From Flavobacteriales bacterium UBA5081 (GTDB taxonomy: Bacteria > Bacteroidota > Bacteroidia > Flavobacteriales_E > Vicingaceae), in assembly GCA_002415785.1 (NCBI GenBank), contig DIAJ01000032.1:46654-110653 (forward strand): a stretch of DNA of 64,000 nucleotides, read 5' to 3'. The stretch's first letter is position 1, and every line of letters starts with the position of its first letter. The notes beneath the pieces are model-generated. The model was not told the DNA's origin, made no database searches, and was given only the letters and a program-made list of their open reading frames with translations. Shown here piece after piece: positions 1 through 8,546 of the stretch. The position numbers were made by a program, and so were the translations under genes.

Positions 1-1
1 T

Positions 2-370
2 GAGTATAGTAACTCTAAGGGAAGCAATGAACTAAAAGACATACTGAATCAAGATATTTTTACTTTCCCAAAACCTACTGACTTAATACGATTTGTGCTC
101 AATTTATTTGAGGATAAGACAGCTAAAGTATTAGACTTTTTTGCCGGAAGCGGGAGCACACTGCACGCATGTATGCTGGCAAACAAAGAAGATAATGGAA
201 AAAGAGGCTGTACTTTAATCACCAATAATGAAAATAAAATTTGTGAGGAAGTTACCTATCCGAGAAATCAAAAAGTGATCGAAGGTTATGTTAATCGAAG
301 AGGTAAAAAAATTAAGGGCTTAAGCGATAACCAACTCAGCTATTACAAACTAAAATTTACTGATGAATAA
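2..370 (+). CDS. DNA methyltransferase, C-terminal part (left end cut by window)
   Basis: The frame is open from the first base, so the gene begins outside the window; a GTG at 95 is internal, not a real start. The visible ~122 residues carry the FPKPTDLI element followed by DFFAGSGSTLHA, the AdoMet-binding motif I (FxGxG) of amino-DNA methyltransferases. Having motif I near the C-terminus, after the unseen DPPY catalytic motif, is the order of the beta class typical of type III Mod and many type II N6-adenine enzymes. The stop overlaps the ATG of the next gene, which encodes a probable nuclease, so the two form a restriction-modification operon. Recognition sequence and exact type cannot be read from this piece. 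The family assignment is secure. Confidence 0.85.
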   Translation, partial: EYSNSKGSNELKDILNQDIFTFPKPTDLIRFVLNLFEDKTAKVLDFFAGSGSTLHACMLANKEDNGKRGCTLITNNENKICEEVTYPRNQKVIEGYVNRRGKKIKGLSDNQLSYYKLKFTDE

Positions 371-1049
371 AGCAGTAAACATACTGCTCGAAAAGGAGGA
401 AATCATGCAGGCGCTGGAGAAAGCACTGCAAAATCAGTTTATTGACAATTTAAGAAATCGGCATCCAAATGTCAGCTTAGACAGCAAACTTAGAGGCTAT
501 ATTGGAGAATATGCTTTTGCCAAATGGATGGGGCAGTACGAAATTGAGTTTGAAAGTAGTAATCAAATGGATGTTAGAAGTGGGATTGACATTGACTTTC
601 TGTATCATGGAAAAGACAAGCTTTTACAGCTGGAGTTAAAAACTTCCCTTATTCCCGATGCAGATGAAACCATTGCTGAAATGATGGAAAAAAGAGATAT
701 CAAACTCATTAAACGAGGCAATCAAACAATTGAGGATCTAAAAGGAGACATTCACGTTCAAATTGTTTTTAAACAGCTGAGAATTAGAAAAGACGAATGG
801 CTTAAAAAACAGCGAATCAACCTTAAAGCAACACTTGAAGAAATCTACCGAAAAATTGCTGCTTATCGCTACGAAAAAGATACTTTCATTATCGCTTGGA
901 TTGACAAGCCCACTTTAATTCAACAAATCAAACAAAAACCGGAAAAGCTCCAAAAGTGGTCATACGGCAAACGGTCTTTTTGGTCTTGTAATTTATTGAA
1001 AGAAGCAAAACGTCCAAATGATCTTGTTGGTTATTTAAAGCAAAAGTGA
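363..1049 (+). CDS. Probable type II restriction endonuclease (PD-(D/E)XK type)
   Basis: A 228-residue soluble protein following, and overlapping by 8 bp, a DNA methyltransferase gene. Around residues 47-55 there is a GEYAFAKW helix, then DIDF near 77 and LELKTS near 91. This D...(E)xK spacing matches a PD-(D/E)XK nuclease core and the context fits the restriction partner of the upstream methylase. Two starts compete. ATG 363 overlaps the methylase stop. ATG 405 (residue 15) is preceded by a strong Shine-Dalgarno run, AAAAGGAGGA at 391-400, which is unusual for Bacteroidota, so the shorter 214-residue form may be the main product. I do not recognise the specific enzyme family; the nuclease call rests on the motif and neighbour. 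Confidence 0.6.
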   Translation: MNKAVNILLEKEEIMQALEKALQNQFIDNLRNRHPNVSLDSKLRGYIGEYAFAKWMGQYEIEFESSNQMDVRSGIDIDFLYHGKDKLLQLELKTSLIPDADETIAEMMEKRDIKLIKRGNQTIEDLKGDIHVQIVFKQLRIRKDEWLKKQRINLKATLEEIYRKIAAYRYEKDTFIIAWIDKPTLIQQIKQKPEKLQKWSYGKRSFWSCNLLKEAKRPNDLVGYLKQK

Positions 1050-1142
1050 GGTCTTCGTTTAAGTTTTAAACTTTCTAAGTTAATTACCATAAAGTAGAAA
1101 TGCTTCACTCTTTTTAAATTACAAATCTGTACTTACTTTCTC

Positions 1143-1150
1143 TAAATTTG
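1143..1150 (+). promoter_or_regulatory. Bacteroidota -7 box (TAAATTTG), possible leaderless start
   Basis: The box matches TAnnTTTG exactly and ends only 4 bases before ATG 1155. With the usual start point a few bases after this box, the transcript would begin at or next to the start codon. No clear -33 TTG is visible. Confidence 0.45.
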
Positions 1151-1154
1151 CTTT

Positions 1155-1940
1155 ATGACATTTCTTAAAGACGTTCAAATAGGATTTAGTAGCTACGGTA
1201 AAGCCATTGATTTTATTTTCAAGAACAAACTCGCTTGGTTCTTTCTTGTTCCGATTGCACTCAATATCATCTTATTTTTGATAGGCTATAATTTTATTAG
1301 CGAACTCACAGAGCAGGCAGTTACTTTATTTCAACTTGCATGGGAGCCGGATAGCTGGGATTTTTTTGGAGCCGACTTCTTAGCCGGTACAGTAAACTTT
1401 TTTATATGGCTCGTTTTACGCCTCTTTTTTTTCTTAATTTTTGCTTTTATCGGCGGATATATCATTCTCATTTTAATGTCTCCAATTTTGGCATTCCTCT
1501 CAGAGAAAACTGAAAAAATTGTTTTAGGAACAGACGTACCTTTTTCATGGTTACAACTCTTCAAGGATATGTGGAGAGGAATAGTTTTGGCCATTCGCAA
1601 CTTTTTTATTGAAATAGGAGCTATGATTTTATTGTTCTTTTTGAGCTTTGTTCCGCTAGTGGGTTTAATTAGTACTCCCCTACTCTTTTTAATCTCCTCC
1701 TACTTTTATGGATTCTCATTTTTAGATTATACTTGTGAAAGACGTAGACTAAAAGTAAAAGACAGTATTCATTTTGTACGAAGAAATAAAGGGCTAGCCA
1801 TTGCCAACGGAGCCTTGTTTGCTCTTGCTCTTCTCATCCCAATAATTGGAGTTAGTTTATCAGGATTTTTAGCCATCATTAGCACGGTTGCCGCTACACT
1901 AGCTGTTTTAAAAAAGGAAGAACTTTTAAGGCTAAAATAA
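1155..1940 (+). CDS. EI24 domain (CysZ-like) membrane protein
   Basis: A 261-residue integral membrane protein with about four hydrophobic blocks: residues ~25-50, ~75-115, ~150-185 and ~215-245. The opening pattern (FLKDVQIGFSSYGKAIDFI, then KNKLAWFFLVPIALN) is characteristic of EI24/CysZ-family proteins, which in other bacteria include the sulfate permease CysZ and etoposide-induced 2.4 homologues. In Bacteroidota the family is common but its substrate is not established, so no transport role is assigned. It lies just ahead of mqnA, separated by 37 bp that contain another promoter box, so the two are probably transcribed independently. The start is supported by the -7 box directly upstream, which would give an almost leaderless message. 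Confidence 0.75.
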   Translation: MTFLKDVQIGFSSYGKAIDFIFKNKLAWFFLVPIALNIILFLIGYNFISELTEQAVTLFQLAWEPDSWDFFGADFLAGTVNFFIWLVLRLFFFLIFAFIGGYIILILMSPILAFLSEKTEKIVLGTDVPFSWLQLFKDMWRGIVLAIRNFFIEIGAMILLFFLSFVPLVGLISTPLLFLISSYFYGFSFLDYTCERRRLKVKDSIHFVRRNKGLAIANGALFALALLIPIIGVSLSGFLAIISTVAATLAVLKKEELLRLK

Positions 1941-1952
1941 TAAGCTTCTCAG

Positions 1953-1960
1953 TAACTTTG
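1953..1960 (+). promoter_or_regulatory. Bacteroidota -7 box (TAACTTTG) for mqnA
   Basis: Exact TAnnTTTG match located 17 bp before the TTG start of mqnA. Its position supports the unusual start codon because the first in-frame ATG lies well inside the conserved protein. No convincing -33 element is seen. Confidence 0.5.
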
Positions 1961-1977
1961 CACACAAATTTATTCTC

Positions 1978-2733
1978 TTGGAAAAAGTAAAAATCTCAGC
2001 CGTTTCTTACCTCAACACACTGCCTTTTATTTATGGCATGGAAGAAGATTTAGACTTTTTAAGTCAAGTAGACTTACAAAGAGACATCCCCTCAGAATGT
2101 GCTCGTAAATTAATTAATAATGAAGTTGACTTAGGCTTAGTGCCGGTTGCTGTTATTCCTCAAATTAATAATGCTCAAATAGTTTCGAACTATTGTATTG
2201 GCGCTATCGGGAAGGTTAAATCCGTGCTTTTAGTAAGTGATGTTCCGCTTGAAGAGATTGAATCCATATACTTAGACTACCACTCTCGCACTTCTGTGAG
2301 ATTATGTCAACTGTTATCGGAAGAGTATTGGAAAATTTCATCCAACTTTATCAAAGCCAAGCCGGGTTTTGAAGCTCTGATTAAAGGTAAAACTGCCGGA
2401 GTAATTATAGGAGATCGAACCTTTAATTTGCCGAAGCAATTCAACTACGTTTACGACCTTTCTGAAGAATGGATGAAATGGCAAAAGCTGCCTTTTGTTT
2501 TTGCAGCTTGGGTAAGTAATAAACCATTAGATAAACAATTTCTCCAAAAGTTTAATCAAGTTTTAAAGCTGGGTGTCAATAACATAGAAAAAGCCGTTGC
2601 TAAATATCAGATTGACTTAATTTCTCAAAGTGCCCAAATTGAATATTTAAACAATGACATTAGTTATAATCTTGACGAAAGTAAGCGTAAAGGCTTAGAG
2701 TTGTTTTTGAGGTATATACAACAAAAAAAATAA
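1978..2733 (+). CDS. mqnA: Chorismate dehydratase MqnA (futalosine menaquinone pathway)
   Basis: MqnA converts chorismate to 3-[(1-carboxyvinyl)oxy]benzoate, the first committed step of menaquinone synthesis by the futalosine route. The 251-residue protein begins EKVKISAVSYLNTLPF, the N-terminal signature of the family, and contains the LVPVAVIP and DYHSRTSVRL segments typical of this periplasmic-binding-protein-like enzyme. Length is normal. The start is TTG at 1978: conservation begins at residue 2 and the -7 box lies just upstream, so a later ATG would cut into the conserved fold. It is followed directly by an independent promoter for a secreted protein. No other mqn genes are in the window. 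Confidence 0.92.
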   Translation: MEKVKISAVSYLNTLPFIYGMEEDLDFLSQVDLQRDIPSECARKLINNEVDLGLVPVAVIPQINNAQIVSNYCIGAIGKVKSVLLVSDVPLEEIESIYLDYHSRTSVRLCQLLSEEYWKISSNFIKAKPGFEALIKGKTAGVIIGDRTFNLPKQFNYVYDLSEEWMKWQKLPFVFAAWVSNKPLDKQFLQKFNQVLKLGVNNIEKAVAKYQIDLISQSAQIEYLNNDISYNLDESKRKGLELFLRYIQQKK

Positions 2734-2741
2734 TACATTTG
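2734..2741 (+). promoter_or_regulatory. Bacteroidota -7 box (TACATTTG)
   Basis: Exact TAnnTTTG match that begins at the last base of the preceding mqnA stop region and lies 22 bp before ATG 2764. Confidence 0.45.
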
Positions 2742-2763
2742 TATTAATCAATCACTTATTTCT

Positions 2764-4860
2764 ATGAAAACAATTACTTCGTCTACAACACTCTTAATAC
2801 TTTTGGGAGTATTACTTTTAACTAAAAACACTTCTGCTCAAACTCAAACTTTAGATTGGGCTTTATCTTCAGGATCAGTGGGAAATGATAGGGTATACAG
2901 CTTAATATCATCCACAAATGGCTTACTATACACTGCAGGAGATTTCTCTAACACTGTAGATTTTAATCCTAATGGCAATTCTTTTAATTTGTCATCAAAT
3001 GGAGGTCAAGATGCATTTCTTTGTCAATACAACTTTAACGGCAGTCTAAACTGGGCTGTATCTTTTGGAAGTAATAATGGCAACGAAATAATCAGAAACA
3101 TAACCATTGATAATGTTGGGAATATTTACGCTACCGGTCAGTTTCAAAATACAGTAGACTTTGATCCGGACACTAGCAATTCTATACATTTTTCAAATGG
3201 TAGTGATGATGTTTTTGTTGTGAAATACGATCAGCAAGGAAATCATTTGTGGACCAAAACTTTTGGTGGAAGTTCAGAAGACAGAGGATTATACATTGAA
3301 ACACACCCCAACGGGACAATATTAATTTCAGGATACTACAAGGGAAACGTCGACTTCGACCCAAGCACATTGCAAGATATTAGAAGTGGTAACTCAGGTG
3401 AAAATGCATTTATAATTGCTCTTGACACAAATGGCAGCTACTTATGGACAAACACATACAAATCAAGTAGCAATCATTCATACTTAAATAGAGGCTATAG
3501 CATTAATGTGAATAGCCAAGGAGAGATCTTATTTTGTGGTTCTTTTGTTGGCAACACAGATTTCGACCCATCTACTAACAATTACAATATCAATTCAAAT
3601 GGATTAGAGGATGCATTTCTCACCAAACTTTCACCAAATGGCAGTATGATTTGGACAAAAAGCTGGGGAGGATATTCCGAATGTATTCCTACTGATGTTA
3701 AAACTGATCAAAATGATAACATATATGTAAGTGGCCTCTTTCGATCCTCAATGGATTTTAATCCCGATGTAAATACTTCATTAACAAAATTTTCCAATGG
3801 ACATAGAGATATGTTTATTAGTAAGTTTGATACTAATGGCGTCTTATTGTGGAATAGAACTGTTGGCTCTGTTAGTGCAGATGCCCTTGCACAAATAAGT
3901 ATAGATAATGATGGCTTCGTTTTTGGAACAGGCTACTTTTATACCAGCTTTGATGCTGACCCTGACTCAAATAACACATCAATTATTCAAAGCCAAGGAG
4001 ATTCAGATGCCTTCTACTGGGAACTTGATAGCTCCGGTAACTTTATAAGTGCCCACTCCATTGGAGGAAGTGGAAACGACTTAGCAACAGGAATAGCTTT
4101 TGATGGTTCCAATGGAATTTTTGTAGGAGGTGCTTTTTCAAATACTGTTGATTTTGACCCTGATACTTCAATTTATAACCGTAGCTCAAACGGTGGTCGC
4201 GACTTTTTTATTCAAAAAATTAGCGTCTGTAAAACTACTATTGATTCAATTAATGCATTTGGTTGTCAATTCTATATTTCACCTTCTTCAAAACTTATTT
4301 CTTCATCAGGCATTTATATGGACACCATTCCCAATCAAAATGGTTGTGATAGTGTTCTAAAGATTAATGTAACACTTAACCAGCTAAATACCTCAGTAAC
4401 TTCAAACGATCCAGACTTGTACGCAAATACTAACCAAAGTGTAAGTTATCAATGGTTAAACTGTAGCAATAATTTCGCTGCCATTCCAGGAGCAACTCAA
4501 TCGACCTATACTGCCACTCAAAATGGTTATTATGCAGTAGAAATAACACAAGGTCAATGCAAAGATACTTCAAACTGTCATCAAATTATCAGTGTCGGAA
4601 TTAATGATTTTGACAATGTAGACTACCTAAGCTTTCACCCCAATCCTTCCAATGGCTCTTTTAATGCAGATTTAAGTGATGATTATTTAAACGCAAATTA
4701 CACTGTTTATAATTTGCAAGGAAAAATTATTGAGAAAGGTAAAGTGGAAATTGCCTCAAACTTTCAACTAAATATAAAGTCATCAGAAGGTCTTTATATT
4801 GTAAAATTTGAATCTAGAACTGGAACTCTGCTATCAACACACAAAATAGTTAAACGATAG
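2764..4860 (+). CDS. Secreted repeat protein with T9SS sorting domain
   Basis: A 698-residue exported protein. Residues 1-25 form a signal peptide (hydrophobic LLILLGVLLL, cleavage after TSAQ). Residues ~30-490 hold about seven repeats of roughly 60 residues, each with a VDFDPD-like acidic loop, a SNG(G)-DAF element and a NG-LW turn. This resembles SBBP/beta-propeller repeats and the acidic loops may bind calcium. Residues ~490-610 look like an Ig-type region with a WLNC motif. The last ~80 residues (FHPNPSNGSF to the end) are a type A T9SS C-terminal sorting domain, which directs outer-membrane passage and cell-surface attachment or release. The specific function is unknown. PorQ, encoded later in the window, belongs to the machinery that would process it. 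Confidence 0.8.
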   Translation: MKTITSSTTLLILLGVLLLTKNTSAQTQTLDWALSSGSVGNDRVYSLISSTNGLLYTAGDFSNTVDFNPNGNSFNLSSNGGQDAFLCQYNFNGSLNWAVSFGSNNGNEIIRNITIDNVGNIYATGQFQNTVDFDPDTSNSIHFSNGSDDVFVVKYDQQGNHLWTKTFGGSSEDRGLYIETHPNGTILISGYYKGNVDFDPSTLQDIRSGNSGENAFIIALDTNGSYLWTNTYKSSSNHSYLNRGYSINVNSQGEILFCGSFVGNTDFDPSTNNYNINSNGLEDAFLTKLSPNGSMIWTKSWGGYSECIPTDVKTDQNDNIYVSGLFRSSMDFNPDVNTSLTKFSNGHRDMFISKFDTNGVLLWNRTVGSVSADALAQISIDNDGFVFGTGYFYTSFDADPDSNNTSIIQSQGDSDAFYWELDSSGNFISAHSIGGSGNDLATGIAFDGSNGIFVGGAFSNTVDFDPDTSIYNRSSNGGRDFFIQKISVCKTTIDSINAFGCQFYISPSSKLISSSGIYMDTIPNQNGCDSVLKINVTLNQLNTSVTSNDPDLYANTNQSVSYQWLNCSNNFAAIPGATQSTYTATQNGYYAVEITQGQCKDTSNCHQIISVGINDFDNVDYLSFHPNPSNGSFNADLSDDYLNANYTVYNLQGKIIEKGKVEIASNFQLNIKSSEGLYIVKFESRTGTLLSTHKIVKR

Positions 4861-4896
4861 TTTTGATTGATTAGAACCTTTTTAAATAAATTATAA

Positions 4897-7383
4897 CTAC
4901 ATCGGATCCACATCTATTCCTACTCTCACTGACTTATAGTCTTTATGAACGGCAAAAGCTTCTAATTGCTTATTTAAAATTTCCTTGGCTTTTTTAGGAG
5001 ATGCTTGTTTTTCTAGCTTCAGCATAATGTTTTGATGATAATAGTTTCTTATACGAGCAATTCCAGGTTCTTCCGGACCCAATACCCTATCACCAAATTT
5101 CTTTTTTAGCTCTCTAGCTAAATGATGAGCAGCTGCATGTAACTTACTTTTATCTCTATGTCGTAAAGTCAAATGAATCAATCGATAAAAAGGCGGATAT
5201 TGAAAATTCCTTCGATCAATTAACTCATTTTTATACATTCCTAAATAATCACTGTCGATGACCTGACGGATAATTTGATGCTCCGGATTAAAAGTTTGAA
5301 TTAATACTTTTCCTCTCTTTCCCTTCCTGCCGGCTCTTCCTGCCACCTGCGACATTAATTGATAAGATCGTTCAAATGCTCTAAAGTCGGGAAAATGTAA
5401 CATATTATCGGCATTTAAAACGCCTACTAAGCCTACATCTTCAAAATCCAAGCCTTTGGTTACCATCTGTGTTCCTACTAAAATATCAATTTCTTTTTCT
5501 TGAAAAGAAGTAATAATTTGATGATAAGCTTTTTTCGCTCTCGTGGTATCTAAATCCATTCGAGCAATTTTTGCTTCCGGAAGAAAAATCGCCAACTCTT
5601 CTTCAATTTTTTCTGTTCCAAACCCCTTTACATGAAGATTAGTATCTCCACAAGTTGGACAAGTGTTTGGCAATTTTATATGATAGCCACAATAATGGCA
5701 ATTTAGTTGCTTTTGGAACTTATGATATGTTAAACTTACATCACAGTTTACGCAAGTTGGAGAATTTCCACAACTTTCGCACATCATAATTGGTGAATAA
5801 CCCCGACGGTTTTGAAATAAAATTACCTGTTTGTTTTCTTCCAAACACTCTTCCATCATTTTGAGCAGTTCAGGCGAAAAGTGCGATTTCATCTTTTTCT
5901 TCTTTGTAGCATCTTTTATATCTGCTACTAATATTTCCGGCAACTGTACTTTACCGTGACGCTTATTTAAGCTCACTAAACCGTATTTTCCTTCCTGTGT
6001 GTTTCTATAACTTTCTACCGAAGGAGTAGCAGAACCCAAAAGCACCTTGGCATTTTGCATTTTTGCCAACACAATGGCAGCATCTCTCGCTTGATAACGT
6101 GGAGAAGGGTCATACTGCTTAAAAGTATTTTCGTGCTCTTCGTCAACAATCACTAAACCCAGCTGACTAAAAGGTAGAAAAAGAGACGAACGCGCTCCCA
6201 GAATAATTTGAAAGTCTTCGAAATGACCGGGATTAAACTTTAAGACATTATTCCAAACTTCAACCCTTTCATTTTCATTAAATCGAGAATGGTACACACC
6301 CACCTTCTCTCCAAAAATAGCTTGTAGTCGAAGCACTATTTGCGTAGTAAGTGCAATTTCCGGCAAAAGGTATAAAACTTGCTTGCCTGATTTCACTGCT
6401 TCTTCAATTAGCTTAATATAAATTTCTGTTTTTCCACTAGAAGTAACACCATGAAGCAAAACCACATCTTGCTGCTGATAATGCTGCTTGATCTCACCAA
6501 AAGCCTTTTGCTGAAATTCGTTTAAATCTTTTCTACTCTGAGTTGCAGCAGAAGTTTGCAAGCGACCGGCTTCAACTTGATAAATTTCAAAAACTCCTTT
6601 TTTTACCAACTCATTTATTAATGAAGATGTTCCCTGTACCGCCTTCTGTAAATCTAGCTTTTTAACCTCCTTAAGTTCTTGGCTGTAATACTTTGCCATC
6701 TGGATATAGGTCATCAAAGCTTCTAATTGCTTTGGAGCCCGTTCAAGTTCTTCAAATATTTCTTTCAGTCGACTTTCTTTAGCAGCATTTTTGGTCAACT
6801 TAACATAATCAATCATTTTAGGCTTAAAGCGTTGCTTAATTTCCTCCTCAGTCATTACAACTCTCTTTTCAATTAAGTTTTTCACTTTTGAGTGAACATG
6901 TTTAATGCCTAAAATTTGAGAAATCTCACTTAAGTCTAAAACGTTACGCACCTCTAAGGCTTCCACTAAGATATACTCTTCATCGCTTAGCTCATTCACT
7001 AGCTCTTGATAATTGGGATGAAGTAAAACCCTTGTTTCACTAGCTAAACGCAAACCACCCGGCAATGCAGCATTCATCACATCTCCAATGGGCGACATAT
7101 AGTACTCACTAATCCACCACCAAAAGTCTAATTGATTTTGATGTAGAATGGGTGATTCATCTAAAATTGCCTCGATGTATTTAGCTTGATAGTTCGTGGG
7201 AGCTTGTTCGTGAATCTTTTCAACAATTGCCGAATATTGCTTTTTACCTCTTCCAAATTCTACAATTACGCGCTGACCTATTTGAATAAAGTCATTCCAC
7301 TCTTGCGGCAAACGATAAGTGAAAGTTCGCGGCAAAGCTAAGGGTAGAATAACATTAACAAAATAAGTTTTTCTTTCGCTCAA
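4897..7383 (-). CDS. priA: Primosomal replication protein N' (PriA helicase)
   Basis: PriA reloads the replisome at stalled forks as a 3'-to-5' DNA helicase. The 828-residue protein has the N-terminal 3'-DNA-binding domain (residues ~5-105), a Walker A GVTSSGKT near residue 318, a DEEH box, the GSATPS motif III, and the zinc-binding insertion with paired cysteines (CESCG, CVNC, CHYCG, CPTCG) near residues 555-600. These are followed by GTEKIEEEL, TQMVTKGLDF and the QVAGRAGR helicase motif. Length matches Bacteroidota PriA. It is downstream of and co-directional with pfkA, but a -7 box at 7405-7412 suggests its own promoter. Confidence 0.97.
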   Translation of the reverse strand: MSERKTYFVNVILPLALPRTFTYRLPQEWNDFIQIGQRVIVEFGRGKKQYSAIVEKIHEQAPTNYQAKYIEAILDESPILHQNQLDFWWWISEYYMSPIGDVMNAALPGGLRLASETRVLLHPNYQELVNELSDEEYILVEALEVRNVLDLSEISQILGIKHVHSKVKNLIEKRVVMTEEEIKQRFKPKMIDYVKLTKNAAKESRLKEIFEELERAPKQLEALMTYIQMAKYYSQELKEVKKLDLQKAVQGTSSLINELVKKGVFEIYQVEAGRLQTSAATQSRKDLNEFQQKAFGEIKQHYQQQDVVLLHGVTSSGKTEIYIKLIEEAVKSGKQVLYLLPEIALTTQIVLRLQAIFGEKVGVYHSRFNENERVEVWNNVLKFNPGHFEDFQIILGARSSLFLPFSQLGLVIVDEEHENTFKQYDPSPRYQARDAAIVLAKMQNAKVLLGSATPSVESYRNTQEGKYGLVSLNKRHGKVQLPEILVADIKDATKKKKMKSHFSPELLKMMEECLEENKQVILFQNRRGYSPIMMCESCGNSPTCVNCDVSLTYHKFQKQLNCHYCGYHIKLPNTCPTCGDTNLHVKGFGTEKIEEELAIFLPEAKIARMDLDTTRAKKAYHQIITSFQEKEIDILVGTQMVTKGLDFEDVGLVGVLNADNMLHFPDFRAFERSYQLMSQVAGRAGRKGKRGKVLIQTFNPEHQIIRQVIDSDYLGMYKNELIDRRNFQYPPFYRLIHLTLRHRDKSKLHAAAHHLARELKKKFGDRVLGPEEPGIARIRNYYHQNIMLKLEKQASPKKAKEILNKQLEAFAVHKDYKSVRVGIDVDPM

Positions 7384-7404
7384 AGGTTAAATTTTATTGG
7401 CATT

Positions 7405-7412
7405 CAAAGATA
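7405..7412 (-). promoter_or_regulatory. Bacteroidota -7 box (minus strand) for priA
   Basis: The plus strand reads CAAAGATA, which is TATCTTTG on the minus strand, 21 bp ahead of the priA ATG and just downstream of the pfkA stop. No good -33 element is visible. Confidence 0.45.
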
Positions 7413-7435
7413 GCTATCTAATTACTCTGTCTTCA

Positions 7436-8407
7436 CTAAATCGATAAAACATCTGCCAATTTTAATAACTCCTGATTAATATCTTGGTTGTGTTTAATGG
7501 CTTTTTCAAATGGAGTAAAGACTACTTTTCGATTTACGATTCCCGCCATTTCATTATATCTTCCTTCAATCAATGCATTTACTGCGGCATTACCCAACTG
7601 GCTAGCCAATACGCGATCGGCAGCTGAAGGACTGCCACCTCTTTGCAGGTGTCCCAGAACTGTTACTTTTGTTTCATAATGTTTGAACTTTGCTTTTACT
7701 TTCTCTGCTACTTCATAAGCTCCGCCGGCATCATCTCCTTCAGCAACAATGATAATGCTGCTACTTTTTTGCCTCTCCCAGCCTTTTTTGAGCTTCTCAA
7801 TTAGGCGATCAACATAAGTTTCCGTTTCCGGAATAAGAACAGCCTCAGCCCCCACACTAATACCGGAGCGAAGCGCAATAAAACCGGCATCTCTGCCCAT
7901 CACCTCAACAAAAAACAATCGATCGTGCGCATCTGCCGTATCTCTGATTTTATCAACAGCTTCAACAACCGTGTTCACGGCCGTATCATAACCTATGGTA
8001 TAATCTGTACCATACAAGTCATTGTCGATTGTACCCGGAACTCCAATAGTTGGAATTCCGTGTTCTTCGAAAAATATTTTTGCCCCGGTAAAAGTGCCAT
8101 CTCCTCCAATCGCAACTATTCCCTCAATTCCTTCATTCTTTAAGTTTTCAGCCGCTTTAGCACGACCTTCTTTTGTCATAAACTGTTTATTCCTGGCGCT
8201 CTTTAAAATCGTACCACCTCTTTGAATAATATTGCTTACCGAAGATGATTGCATGGGCAAAAAGTCGCCATTGATCATTCCCTCATAACCGCGGATGATT
8301 CCAACCACCTCTAGTTTATTGTAAATGGCAGTCCGAACAACTGATCGTATGCAAGCATTCATTCCCGGCGAATCGCCTCCTGAAGTAAAAACAGCTATCT
8401 TTTTCAT
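7436..8407 (-). CDS. pfkA: ATP-dependent 6-phosphofructokinase
   Basis: PfkA phosphorylates fructose 6-phosphate to fructose 1,6-bisphosphate, the committed glycolytic step. The 323-residue sequence shows TSGGDSPGMNA at the N-terminus, GGDGTFTGA near residue 100, PGTIDNDLYGTDYTIG near residue 124 containing the catalytic Asp, and MGRDAGF near residue 168. A glycine after GGD and PGTIDND, rather than GGDD and PKTIDND, point to ATP rather than pyrophosphate as phosphoryl donor. Length equals the bacterial allosteric group A enzymes. A near-consensus -7 box (TATCTTTA, minus strand) lies at 8424-8431 upstream. Confidence 0.96.
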   Translation of the reverse strand: MKKIAVFTSGGDSPGMNACIRSVVRTAIYNKLEVVGIIRGYEGMINGDFLPMQSSSVSNIIQRGGTILKSARNKQFMTKEGRAKAAENLKNEGIEGIVAIGGDGTFTGAKIFFEEHGIPTIGVPGTIDNDLYGTDYTIGYDTAVNTVVEAVDKIRDTADAHDRLFFVEVMGRDAGFIALRSGISVGAEAVLIPETETYVDRLIEKLKKGWERQKSSSIIIVAEGDDAGGAYEVAEKVKAKFKHYETKVTVLGHLQRGGSPSAADRVLASQLGNAAVNALIEGRYNEMAGIVNRKVVFTPFEKAIKHNQDINQELLKLADVLSI

Positions 8408-8523
8408 TTATTAAAAATTTAGCTAAAGATAAGAAGTTCCCAAAAACTCATCTATCAAAACGCTAAAAATGATTGAGAGTTTTCTGAATCCGATTAAGTG
8501 AGAATATTAAAGTTTTGAAAGCT

Positions 8524-8531
8524 TATTTTTG
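8524..8531 (+). promoter_or_regulatory. Bacteroidota -7 box (TATTTTTG) that decides the bestrophin start
   Basis: Exact TAnnTTTG match. It overlaps a possible TTG start at 8529, so transcription would begin after that codon. This leaves ATG 8547 as the first usable start, with a leader of about 12 bases. Confidence 0.5.
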
Positions 8532-8546
8532 ACGAAAAAAACAGCA

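Noticed and set aside
8529..8546. TTG start of the bestrophin gene
   Set aside because: The codon overlaps an exact -7 promoter box, so it would lie at or before the transcript start; ATG 8547 fits the family start.
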